From positions 1,482,501 through 1,546,500 of the forward strand of contig NC_041786.1 of NCBI RefSeq assembly GCF_900090045.1: a stretch of 64,000 bases of DNA. Direction: 5' to 3'. The stretch is from Plasmodium malariae. Its lineage: Eukaryota > Apicomplexa > Aconoidasida > Haemosporida > Plasmodiidae. The notes beneath the pieces were generated by a model. The model did not search any database. It was not told the origin of the DNA and saw only the letters and a list, made by a program, of their open reading frames with translations. Shown here piece by piece: positions 21,617-33,450 of this stretch (positions within the stretch are counted from its first letter, which is position 1; each line of letters opens with the position of its first letter). Both the position numbers and the translations under genes were made by a program.

Positions 21617-22996
21617 TTTGTTAGTAAAACAATACAATCTGTGTAAGCTATTATATGTCTCAAAAAATTACTCATAAAAAAGTGTATAATGTTTTTATAT
21701 AATGTAAACAAAAAAAGACCTTATAGTAAAATGTGTATTATGAGCATATTATGCATTAAAGCGGCATATATCAGTTAGGCTTGTCTTTGATAATCTTTTC
21801 GTTTTATCATATTTTTTCACGGAGTTAACTGCAAGCGACTACGTATTCCTCATTTACGATTCATTCTGTCAATTTGAGGCTTTTCCGTTATGCTGTTTTG
21901 TTCCTTTACTGCTCTACCACTATATTTTATTTTTTTAAAAAAGAGCTAAAAATTTTTGCGCACAGTGCATACCTACAAAGTTAAGCAAAAAGTTGAATAA
22001 AAAAACAGAAAAAACAAAACATCATTTTTCACTTAAAAAAACAGAAGAATGTTTAAATGTCATGAAAACTAGCCTATTACAAGCTGATACATATGTACGT
22101 TTAAAAAAAAAAAAAAAGAAATATATATTTATATATATACATGTGCATATGTATATATTTATATATATACGTGTATACAACTGTAATTTGAACACTTTGA
22201 TGTTCTAATTTTTTTTTTTTTTTTTTATATATATTGTTATATATGTATAAAAAAGGTGCGCACGTATGTATATACACGTGTTTATATATTTTTAGCATGG
22301 CAACTTGAAATATATATCTTTTTAATGATATTTTAAAATTACGATTATATTCATTTGACTTCATATACGAAAATATGTTATTTTAAGAATAAGATTCTCT
22401 ATGAAATATAGGAAATGTAATTATATTCAAAACATATAGAACTTTTTTTTTTTTTTTTTTTTTTTCATTTTTAACAAATAATTCGAATGATATATAAATT
22501 TTATCATATCCCAAAGGTAGTACTTACGCATGCTTCTCTCGTTCTGTAAGAAGGAAAAAAAAAAAAAAATATGCACATACAAACGTTCAAGTATATATAT
22601 ATATATATATATATATGATATGCGTTTTCAATACTTATAAAGAGTAATGCACAAAATTTCAGTTCAATTGTTTTTTTTTTTTTTTGCATTTATTTTTGTA
22701 TTTCGTTGTAAATGTTTTTGCACACTTTGTAGTAGGTTAAGCAAAAGAAGTTGCGTGTGTATTTTCCCCCAAATTATTGGTAAGAATAGCAAATTTGACC
22801 TATAACATGTACACGTTAATATACATGCATACATATGTACACACATACAAACACATATACACATATATACACGCTCGTGTTGTTCGTGTGTACAGCTATA
22901 TTTGCCCCTCGTTCGTTATTTACTTGTTTGTACATACAATCCTTCCATTAATTTGTCTATCCGATTTTTCAAAATTGTCACGTTGAGTAATATATG
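21617..22996. other. Spacer between DHHC gene start and the Lys/Glu-rich gene
   Basis: About 1.4 kb, likely the promoter/5'UTR of the DHHC gene. Contains T17-T24 and A15 tracts and TATATA/CATATA clusters. On the minus strand a 16-base segment at 22523-22538 is flanked by CTTCTTACAG and GTAAGTACT, which looks like a micro-exon, possibly in the 5'UTR. A minus-strand ATG near 22689 opens into poly-Lys and is not convincing. Confidence 0.45.
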
Positions 22997-24487
22997 TCAA
23001 AACGTGTCACATGCATTTTTAGTTGTTATGTTTCCATGTTTTGTTTTATTTTCTTCACTTGAAGAAGACCTGCTTGGGGTTATTAAGTTAAGCTTTGGCA
23101 ATTTTATAATATCGTCTTTTTGTTTGTTACTCCTTATACTAAAATACTTCTTGTCACTATTAGATATATAATTTATTTTTAGTTCATCATACGCTTTTAT
23201 AAAATAGTTATTGTTTAAAGCTTCATTGTTTTTATCATGCAATTCTTTTGAATCAGTGGAATTCCTTATACCGCTTTTTCCAATTTCATCATTACTGTTT
23301 TCTTCAAGTCTGCTTCCTTTCGCTAGATCGTTTTGTTCGTAACTGGAAATTATATTTTTGCTTTTTTTTTTTTTTTCATGTGTTCTTTGCACTTGTATTT
23401 CTCGTTCTGTTTCTGTTTCTTCTTGCGCTTTTTTTTGGTCCCTCCCTTTTTTCCTTTCTTTCTTTCCACTTTCCTTCTTTTTATACTCTTTTTTTTCCTC
23501 CTTTTTAAACTCTTTTTCATCCCCCGTTCCTGGCACCTCTTTATATTCTTTTTCCCCCTCCTTTTCCACCTTTCCATGCGCCTTTACTTGTCCCTTTTCT
23601 TCCTCCCTTTTCCTCCACCTTTTCTCCTCCTGCTCCTTCTCTTCCATCTCTTCACTCTTTACTATCCTTCGATTTCCCTCCCTGTCGCTGCATTTTTCTT
23701 TTTTTTTCCTTTTTTCCCCATCCTGCTTCTTTTTTTCCCTTTTCTTTCCCTTTCCATCCTTCCTTTCTGTATTTTCTTTTTTATTCTCACTTTTCAGATG
23801 AAAAATATCCCCACCAGCAAAATCGACACTTGAAGGGTAATAAAAATCCTTTTCGGAATTTTTTTTATTTTTTTCTGACTTTTTTTTGTGTAACACATTT
23901 TGGCTAGCTGCCACTTTTTCTCGCTCATCACACTTTTTAGCAGCTGAATTGGTCAGGTATTTTTTTTCGATTTCTATATTTTTCGCACCTGAGAAATAAA
24001 AAATTAAAAAATTACAGATAAAAAAATAATACTTTTTATATAATGAAAAAAAAATAAAATACAATTAAGTTTACCTTCTTTATTTTTTATTATGGAAGTA
24101 TCTAAGCTAAATCGGTTAGGTGTTTTCAAAACTGACGCTCTTTTTAATTTTAAATTGTAAACAACTTGTTGAACACTATTTCGATGATAGTCTTTTATTC
24201 CTTTATTATTTCTTTCAACATCCGAAGATTCAAGTGCAGCTTTTGTATTGTCCTCACCACCTTTTCTCACAATGAAAAATTAAAAAAAAAAAAAAAAAAA
24301 AAAATATATAAACATATAATATAAAGTGTACAATGAAACAACTGTTAGTCGAAATGAAGTCTACTGACAAAATAATGTATCACAACTTAGTTAACAAAAA
24401 AGGAATACCTAATGTAAAATAATTAAAAAAATTTGTTATTTTGTCAAAATAGTCCTCCTTCTTCTCTTCATTTTCCGTATAATCCAT
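22997..24487 (-). CDS. Lys/Glu-rich hypothetical protein, three exons
   Basis: Exons: 24409-24487 (MDYTENEEKKEDYFDKITN..., donor GTATTCC), 24075-24260 (acceptor GTGAGAAAAG; GEDNTKAALESSDVERN ... TSIIKNKE) and 22997-23988 (acceptor TTTATTTCTCAG; AKNIEIEKKYLTNS ... NACDTF, TGA). All junctions are phase 1; 418 residues. The N-terminal third has normal complexity and contains YNLKLKRASVLKTPNRFSL. The middle (about residues 130-270) is an extended charged Lys/Glu/Arg tract, probably a long helix or coiled coil. The C-terminus is Ser/Lys/Asn-rich and holds LPKLNLITPSRSSSSEE, a possible phospho-site cluster. No membrane segment and no known domain are recognised. The charged antisense strand gives Ser/Phe pseudo-ORFs. 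Function unknown. Confidence 0.75.
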
Positions 24488-25620
24488 TTTAAACAAAAGT
24501 ATGAAGGGGAAATAAAACAAATGTAACAGCTCTTTTTTTTTTTCTTTTTTTTTTTTTTTTCTTATTATACTTACACTATATAAATCTGTATGTAGTACCA
24601 CCTTATATGTACAAGAAAAGAAGGGAAAAAATTAATTTTGTTTTTTTTTCATTTTATTTATATATCTTGTCGTATGGTGTCTTTATCTTTTATGTAAATG
24701 AGTATAATAGCACATTTTACGTTAAAAAGGAATTTTCCTTATTTATGTAGTTATATGATCACAGTAACTTCAAATAGATGAAGAGAAAAATGATATGTGC
24801 GTATATACATATTTTTCCCAAACCAAATTATATACATACATATTGCATATATGTATATATAATACCCTTACTACATATAGATGACGCCTCATAAATATGT
24901 ATGTTTATATGCTTATGTAAAACGAAAAAATTAAAAAAAATAAAAAAGTGAAAGCAACCAAACGCACATTTAATAAGTGTCTATTTAAATAAAAATATAC
25001 TACATTAAGTATTTGTACTTTCCAAAGTACTAATAGAACAGTGGTAATGATTCCTCTATTCTCCTGTTTTTTTTTTTTTTTTTCTTTTTTTTTATTTATT
25101 TTTATATTTTGAAATAAATGTTATTGTCTGTTGCTTTTTTACAACGAAGCTTGGATGTTTATTAAATATTTTGAAGTTATTAAAACGAAATATGATAAAA
25201 TGTATTAATAAAGAAAAACCGCCTGCATGTTGTCATAACTTGTTAAATATTTTTAAAAAATTGTTTTTTAAAAAATTATTTTCATGATTTTTTCATTTAA
25301 GCAAATATTTGTGAAAAAAAAAACAAAAAAAGAAAAGCATGCAAAAAAAAAAAAAAAAATATATATATATATTGCATATTGGCGTGTACAAACAAGGACA
25401 GAAAAAGGCGAAAATCTTTCATACCCAAGTACGAACATTATTTTATTAAAAGGGGAAATATTATCTTGTTATTTTTAGACATTTAGAAGTTATGTAGTTT
25501 TTTAAATGTAATGAATCAATCGAATGATATATATTTTACGCACGATGTTACAATAAGACGGGATGTGTCATGCAAGGTACAGTAATAATGAAATTTTTTT
25601 GAATGTAGTTATTATTTCCA

Positions 25621-25660
<40 letters not shown>

Positions 25661-27184
25661 TTTACACTTGTATTTATAATCTTTTTTTTTGAATCTATAT
25701 TTTCAATTATTTCGTTTATATACTTGTAAAGAATGGGTAGCTGATAACTTTTTTTTTTTTTTTTTTTTAAGTAGTTATTTCCTTTTGTGGTAATTATGGG
25801 CAACCCTTACCACACATTAAGTCATTTTTATTATATTTCTTAGGTGATATATGCCATTCTTACATTATTTTACCCTTTTTGTTGACAAAACGGAAAAATG
25901 TTAATCAACCACAGGTACGGAAAAATGCTTAAAATGAGTAAAACGATTTCTCCCCCTTATATATATATATATATATATATTTATATGAACGTTCTCCTTT
26001 TATATGCATACACTTACACACTAAATTTTATGGGGGCATTTTTTTTTTTATATTTGAATGAGCTGAGATACTACAAAAAATTAGCTTTTAAAATTGGTTT
26101 TAATATTTGTGTAAAGATTATATAATATTTTACAAAAATTAAAGTAGAAAAAAGTTTTATTTTCCTTTTTTTTACATTTTATTTATAGTATATATTTATA
26201 ATCATAAAAATGGTATGCTTTCATTTTTATCATTCCCTTTTATGAAAATGAAAAAAAAAAATGAGCCCGCATAATAGTAGTCACATACATAAATACATAC
26301 AAATATTGTATATATATATTATATATTCATATCTATTTTTTGCACTATATATATACGACATCTTACTTAAGAAGACAAGTGAAGAAAAAAAAAAAAAAAA
26401 AAAAAAAAAAAGGAGTTATAGAAAAATTATACCTTGCTTTGTAGCAGAGAACTGTAAGAAAGGCGGAAAATAATGTAGAAGAGGAAATAAAATAAATAAA
26501 TAAATAGATATATATATCTATATATGTATATATATGTGTGTGTACCCATTTGTTAACAAATAATCTAGCTCTTAATGTGTATATGCATGAGTATTTATTC
26601 GCTATCTCATTAAGCAGTAGCAGCGTAATTTGTAATACCAACTGAAAAAATGAGTCATTGAAAGAATTATACATATGTGTATATATTATAAATATATGCA
26701 TATGTACTAATGTACATATGCTTATTCTTTTTCTTTTGTTAGCTTACGAATTTATTTATTTGTTTTTCTTTTTAATATAATTATCAATTTTTCGCATTTT
26801 TTTTTTTGAGGAAAACAGCACTGTTTATTTATTACTTTCTCTGTGCAACTTCAACATTACGTAATCTTTTTTTTTTTTTTTTGAATTTATTTTCTTATAT
26901 ATGAACATATAGAAAGAGAGAAAAAAAAAAACGAAAATACACTATTATAGATTTCTCCTTTTCTTTTCCTTTTTTTTTTTTTTTTTTTTTGGCCTTCTTT
27001 GCCTTTCTTTTCTTTCCTTTTCTCTCCTAACTTTTTTTTTTTTTTTTTTCTATCATTTATAAAATTATACGTAAGTTAGGAATAGATAATGTTTGATTAT
27101 AATGTATGATTTGAAAAAAACATGTAAAGGTATCTATTTTTTTTTTTTTTTTTTTTTTTTTTGAAGATATATGAAAGATATACT
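24488..27184. other. Divergent promoter region, about 2.7 kb
   Basis: Head-to-head spacer between the Lys/Glu-rich gene and the 27185 gene. It contains many homopolymer tracts (T19 at about 24546-24560, T17 at 25069-25083, A25 at 26385-26411, T24 at 26970-26991, T28 at 27137-27162) and TA tracts (25345-25372, 25623-25654, 25960-25980). T tracts increase towards the plus-strand gene start. No coding segment or RNA gene was recognised. Confidence 0.6.
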
Positions 27185-30100
27185 ATGGTGAGTTATGATG
27201 ATATTACTCAGACGTTATTAATAGACCGCATAAAAATACAATATGACTCAAGTAGTCAATGGAATAAATATTTAAAATATAGTTTAAGAAACCCTCACTC
27301 TTTCACCTACCCAGAGAGTTCACACCTTAATAGTTGTAATATAATTAGAAAAGGAAAAAAAAAAATAAGTGCTCCTGTTTCGATATTAGCATTTGTGTGT
27401 GTATGGGTATGTGTGTATATATGTGGGTATATGTGTGTGTGTATCTTTGCCTGTATCTGTCTAACTATGAGCTCACTTGCATGCCCATAATTTCATATTT
27501 CGAACTAGACTACTTTCTAATAAAAAGGTTAAACGTCACTATCATTTGTTCTCTTATCGTTTTTTTAGTTGACAATGCCGACTTCAATTACTTTAATTCG
27601 GCTTTTTTATCAAAGGGCTATAAGTTAAATAATGTGGACAAGTTGAACAGGGACTATGATGAGGTATTATTATATGTACACTCGCGTACAATTTTCAGCT
27701 CTTCCTTTTTTTGTGTTGTGTATGTTGCGCTTGTTGCAAGTTCACGAGCGTGAAGAAATGTCGACTAGTAAAGTATACATACATACGTACGTACATAAAT
27801 ATATATATATGTATTTAAATATGTATTGGTGTATATCATGCCCATGTTTTATGCCCACATCAGACACGTTAATAAAGCTCACTAGCTATTCTTAACAAAT
27901 CAAGGATTTATATTTAAAAAATTAATGGGCACGTAAATAAAACATTTTACACATTTTTTGCATCAATGATAATGATGACTGTGTACAGGAAAAAGGAGAA
28001 AGGTACTTATTTGAAGTCGAAAAATATGAAGAAGAGAATTTAAACAAAGATGAAGACATATTAATTAGAAAAATCGTTTGTTTATTTAAAGAATGTATGT
28101 ATTATTTCATGAGCTTTAATGAAAAAGACGGTCAAGTATTGGAAAAGTCCTTTAGAAATACAAATAAAAAAGATATTAAGGACAGTAGTGCATACGAACT
28201 TTTAAAAAGTTTAAATGACTGCATAGTACAATTACACGATTCTAAGATAAAAAAAAATCAAGCATTAATTATGACTAGCGAATTTTGTGGTATTTTTACT
28301 CCGAAATATGTGAAATTAACAAAGTATTCTGACAGCTTTTTAAATTTATTAAAAGAAAATAATATAAAATATTTTGATTTATTTTATGAAGAAATTAAAT
28401 ACAATGATTTATACAAACATAAAAAAGAGCATTATGATTTTTTAAAAAACTCTTCATTTGTTCCTTTAACAAAGGGAGAAATTTCGCTAGCTAATAAAAA
28501 AAATGCATTAAATAATAATTTGCATAATATTAAAAAGAAAGACGAGGAAAACGTAAGTGATAAAAAATATATTGCCAGTGAAAACTATAAATATGATAAA
28601 AATAAAAATTGTGGTTCGGGCACAGTCTTAATAAAAAATAATGCTGACGCAAAGGGCGAAAACGAGAGAGGGAAAAAAAAAAAAAAAAAAAAAAAAGGGA
28701 AAGAAGTAGGAGCAGGAGGAAAAGTAGAAACAGAAGTAGACATAGACGTAGACTCAGAAACCGAAAAACAACTCGACTGCTCCGAAAATGAAAAAAGATG
28801 TTGTTATACCAATGTGCACGTTCCAGTAAAGGGGGAAGAAAACACCAATAACCGCATTGCTAAGGAAACGACTGACGATGTGAACAACGGAAATTGCAGG
28901 AATAAGAAGGGAGATAAAGGAATTATTGAACACAGCGATAACCGCAAGACAAAGAAAAAGAGAAAAAGGGAGGATGATAAAAAAAAATTTAAAGTTAATA
29001 AAAAAAAAAGAAAAAATGAAAAAGTAAAGACAAAGAAGGGGAAAAATTCTGTTTGCAGTGAAATGGACAATCGTACCGTAAATGATACTGTTAACAACCA
29101 TGTGAACAGTGCGTTCAATGATGAGAAGCGAGGAGAAGAATTGGGACTAGTACTGTACGAAAATGAAGAAATATGCAACTATTTAAATATTAAAAATGAA
29201 AATAAGGAGATAGGTAAAAATGAATATAGGGATATAAATAACAACAACGAAAAGTTTGCAAAAAATGTGAAAATTTTCAACTTGTTAAATAAAAGAATAG
29301 ACGCAAAGGAGTATATATACAATGAACTAAAGAGCGATTTTATGAAAGAAATAAATTTGCCCAATAAATTTAACTATGATGTAAATGTTATAGAGATATT
29401 TGAAAAAGACGTTAAGAATTTTTACAGATGTGTAGTGAAGCATATTAATAAAAAAAAAGAGAAAATAAAAATATATTATATAATAAGTAATTTTTTATTT
29501 TTTTTTTCGAAAATGCATAAAAATACAATCAATTTTGATGACAACATTCACAAAGATATCAATCGAAATTTTGATTATAAGAGTATAATAATACAAGGGA
29601 ACATGTTGCCGTATAACTTTTATCTTTTATTAAAGGCTTTACATTTAATGAGTGTACATGAACTTGTAAAGAATTTTTACATAACTGTAGATTATGACGA
29701 AAGAAAAAATAAATGTCTTCATTTCTTAAATATATCTGAGAATAAATTTTATGAAAATTTTAAAAAGTTTGAAAAAAACATTAAGTCTAATTTTATATAT
29801 GTTCATAAATTTTTACACAATATGATACCAATAAATAAATTCTTAATATCTAAAGGAAATTTGTATAAAAATTTGGAAAACTTGCCATTTTCTTTTGAAA
29901 ACAACGACTTACTACAATTAGCATATAATAATAAATCTTTTTACCATAACAATGATGCGTTAGTATTATATGACGAGAATAGCAACAATGATGATGTTAA
30001 AAATAACTTTATAGGTAATAATACATCCACAAGTGCAGTTATTCCAATCAGTGGACTCACTAATGCTGCTACTATGTTATGTAACGCTAGTTACATTATA

Positions 30101-31483
30101 TATGATTGTACTAATGCACATAAGGGAATAGAAAATTTAAAAAGGAACTGCAAAATAATAGACGATAAAGAATTGCATAAAATAATGATTGAGTTAACCG
30201 ATTTAAATGACAATTACACAAAAATTTTATTAAAAGAAAAAAAAATACTATTTTTGGTAGAGTCCTATGGAAATAATAACACACTTTTTGACAATTTGTT
30301 ATTTAATTCTATTTTTTTTGACACATATATTTCTCTAATTTGTGTTTATTATATAAATAATTATGTGAAAAAAGTGGAAGACCTCAAACATATTCCATTG
30401 TTTAAACCCTCTTATTTTAATTTATTGGTTAATCAGATAAAGAGAAGAAAAAATCAAAAAAAAATGAAAAAGCACAGTGGAAAAAACGAGCATACTGTAG
30501 ATAAGCTATGTAACAATTTTTTTAAAAATTCTTTTAACAAAATATTAAGCTCAAAAATTGAGGAAGAACGAACTGTGGATATTAGGAATGCCAATTTGCT
30601 TAGAGAAAATATGAACATACAAGGTGAAATGAACGAGCAAGGTGAGATGAAAGAAGAAGACAGTCTCAATGGTACAGATAATAAAAACAAAATACACCAC
30701 ACAACGAACGACATAAACATAGATACAAGCAAAAATAAGGAATATATAAACAGTAAAAGTGATAATAATGGACCTGAAAAATCGATGAATAATTTGAACA
30801 ATAGTATAAAAGCGAAAGGAGAACAAAAAAATTTAAATGAAAATGAAAATAGTTATGAAAATTATTTACAAGATAGAGTAAGTAACATAATTATAAATGA
30901 AGCAGTTGTAACAAAAAAAGAGTTCAATGATTTTATAATTTGTATATTTGTTTTTATAAATGAAAATTCTTCTTCTGTTAGTGAAGAAGAAAAAGAAATG
31001 CGTGAATTAATATTGTATGTGTTAAAAATTAAAGAAAATGAAAATGTGGGAAATAAATTGAAATGTATTTTTAAATATAGAAATAATATAAGTGATGCAA
31101 TTACGTTAAGTGAAATAGAAATAAGAAAATATGATTATGCAAAAATATGTATAATGGGATTAATATTAAATAATGATATATCTAATCCAAATTTACAGAC
31201 GGACATAAATAATTTGTATTATTTAAATGAAGCGTTACATCAAAAGTATTTTGCGCGCAAATTTGAAATTCAAACGAAAATTTTTACGTTTTATTGGATA
31301 TATGACGTTCATGTATATGGCTCAATATTTTTAAAAAAGAAAGAGGTAAATCACATGATAAGAAAAGTTGGTAGCACGTATCAGTTGCCCTACCGTGTGG
31401 AGGTAACAAAAATGTGTTAGTTTGTTTTTTGTTTAATAGTGTATTTTATTTGATAGCGTTTTTTGTTTAATGTCTTTTTTTTT

Positions 31484-31530
<47 letters not shown>

Positions 31531-32201
31531 CGTGCAAAAATGTTACGTCCTTTCGCACACATTTGTAAACGTTCTTCTTGATCATGTTTTACTTGTCCCA
31601 TCCTGTGTGTACATATATATACATACGGACACATGTACATCCTGTTTTACTTTTACAAGCTGTTAATTTCTTAATTACATCTCTTCATTGTTGGATTTGT
31701 TTCATTTAATTACATTTTCAAATGAATTTGCTCCTTTTATAGTGGAAAAGCAAACTGCTGTGGGGATATTATTTTTACATAATTCAAGATAGTGTAGAAA
31801 GTAAATACTCAGAAGAAGTGGTTTTAAAATTAAGAGAAGAAGGAATAAATATAAAATTATGTAGCGAACAGTTTGATGTTAAATATGTTGAAGAAGATAT
31901 TAAAGAAATTTTGAACATGCATAATCTAGAATTCAAAGACTTAAAATATTTGAATAAAAATACATTTATGAATATTATTTTCTTAATTGAAAATGGACAT
32001 TTAACATATTTCAGTTTTATAAATACAGATAATATACATATATACCAGAGAAATAATTATTTGTGCATTCAACTTTTTAAAACAAAAATTACATTTCCAT
32101 CGTTTAGTTTGAACACCCCTTTGTTAAATGACTCCTGGCTGATAGACGTTTTGTCAAAGCAAACATTACTGCCTTTTAACGATTATTTCTACAAATTTTG
32201 A
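27185..32201 (+). CDS. Large Lys/Asn-rich hypothetical protein, four exons, possible C-terminal BRCT
   Basis: Exons: 27185-27335 (MVSYDDITQTLLIDRIK..., donor GTAATA), 27569-27663 (DNADFNYFNSAFLSKGY...), 27989-31402 and 31743-32201 (TGA). Phases 1, 0, 0 match; 1372 residues. The first exons and residues 83-230 look globular. Residues about 230-420 are charged, with a Lys8 run from an A tract at about 28675-28696 and basic clusters (KKFKVNKKKRKNEK) that could act as nuclear localisation signals. Residues about 430-790 are conserved-looking alpha/beta sequence. The final exon ends with NTPLLNDSWLIDVLSKQTLL and PFNDYFYKF, which matches the last helix and loop of BRCT domains (W..d.l....llp...Y). 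A BRCT would suggest a DNA-damage or replication role, but this is inference from one motif. No enzyme motif seen. The exon 1 donor is the least certain; GTTGTA or GTGCTC nearby keep the same phase. Confidence 0.8.
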
Positions 32202-33450
32202 AATATACATGTGTGCAAATATGATATATGCATATATGTGTATATATGTGTATGTATGGGCATATATGTATTTTTTTTATTTTTTTGCTCCCTTTTTTGA
32301 AGTATGCTCCTTTTTATTTGCCATCTTTACAAATTTACATTTTTTAGACCGAAAAGGGTTGTATATGTAGTAGTATATGTACATTCCAAAAAAATTTTTT
32401 TTTCTTTATTTTTCTTTTTTTTTCTTTTTTTTATTTTTCCTTCGAAAATAAGTTCGTATTTTTATTTATTAGTACAACCTTTTTTACAGCCCAGCTTGTG
32501 GTAACCCATTATTCACCCAAGCATATATGCTTTACATGTGTGCAACGTTTAAAATTTTCTTTAATATTTTTACGTAAACAAGAAAAAAGGGAAATTTGAA
32601 ATTTATGCGAGTTCTTTTTTTTTTTTTTTAAAAAGACAAGTTATGAATGAATGGCATATTAAGTTTTATTTCGAATATGATGAAAATGAGTAAAACAAAC
32701 ATACAAAAAAAAAAAAAAAAATAATAATAAAAAATAACATAAAATAAATAAATAAATAAATAAAATAATTAAAAATAAATGAATAAATGAATAAACAAAA
32801 TAATTAAAAATAAATGAATAAATGAATAAATAAAATAATTAAAAATAAATGAATAAATGAATAAATAAAATGTACTAATTTCTCTAATAACACGTGTTTT
32901 AATTTAGCCTTTAACAAATTTGGCTTTAATTTGGTTGTGATTGGACCTACCTTAATTTTCCCCTACAATTTGGCGATAAAACTTTTTTATTAGGAACTTA
33001 ACTTTATTTCATATACATAACTCTGCTAATCAAAATTCATTTTCTTTTTTTGAAATTATAACGGTTGTTATTTTCTTTTATTTAATTTTTCCCTACTCTG
33101 TTCAATTTAATTATGTCTTTTTTTCTTCTGCCTGCACTCTATTACTTATGTGCTTTTGGTCCCTTTTTTCTGCTTCGAAATCGCATCACTAATGAGAGCA
33201 CTTTATTTATTTAAGTTTTCTGCAAAGAAGGACAATAATGCGTGGGTGTATAAACATATATATACATAAACGTGTATACACACATACATGTATATGCGCC
33301 TATATTTATGTGTTCCTAAAATGCACTAATTATACAGGCATGCGTGAACTACTGAACACAGAGATGCACATAAATGCAAAGGACCAACATATTAACATAA
33401 CAAGAGTACATTTTAAAAATTCTATTATAAGCTGGCAATAGAATGAGCAT
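32202..33450. other. Convergent intergenic region
   Basis: About 1.25 kb between stop codons of the 27185-32201 gene and the TOG gene. Contains T-rich blocks (32396-32442), an AAATGAATAAATGAATAAAATAATT array at 32740-32872, and a TATATG/CATATA cluster near 33250-33310. No gene seen. Confidence 0.6.
32740..32872. repeat. A-rich minisatellite (about 34-40 bp unit)
   Basis: Three to four copies of a unit built from AAATGAATAAATGAATAAA and TAAAATAATTAAAAA. Located between two convergent genes. Confidence 0.85.

Noticed and set aside
23248..23833. Phe/Ser-rich plus-strand ORFs
   Set aside because: Antisense shadow of the Lys/Glu-rich coding tract of the 22997-24487 gene.
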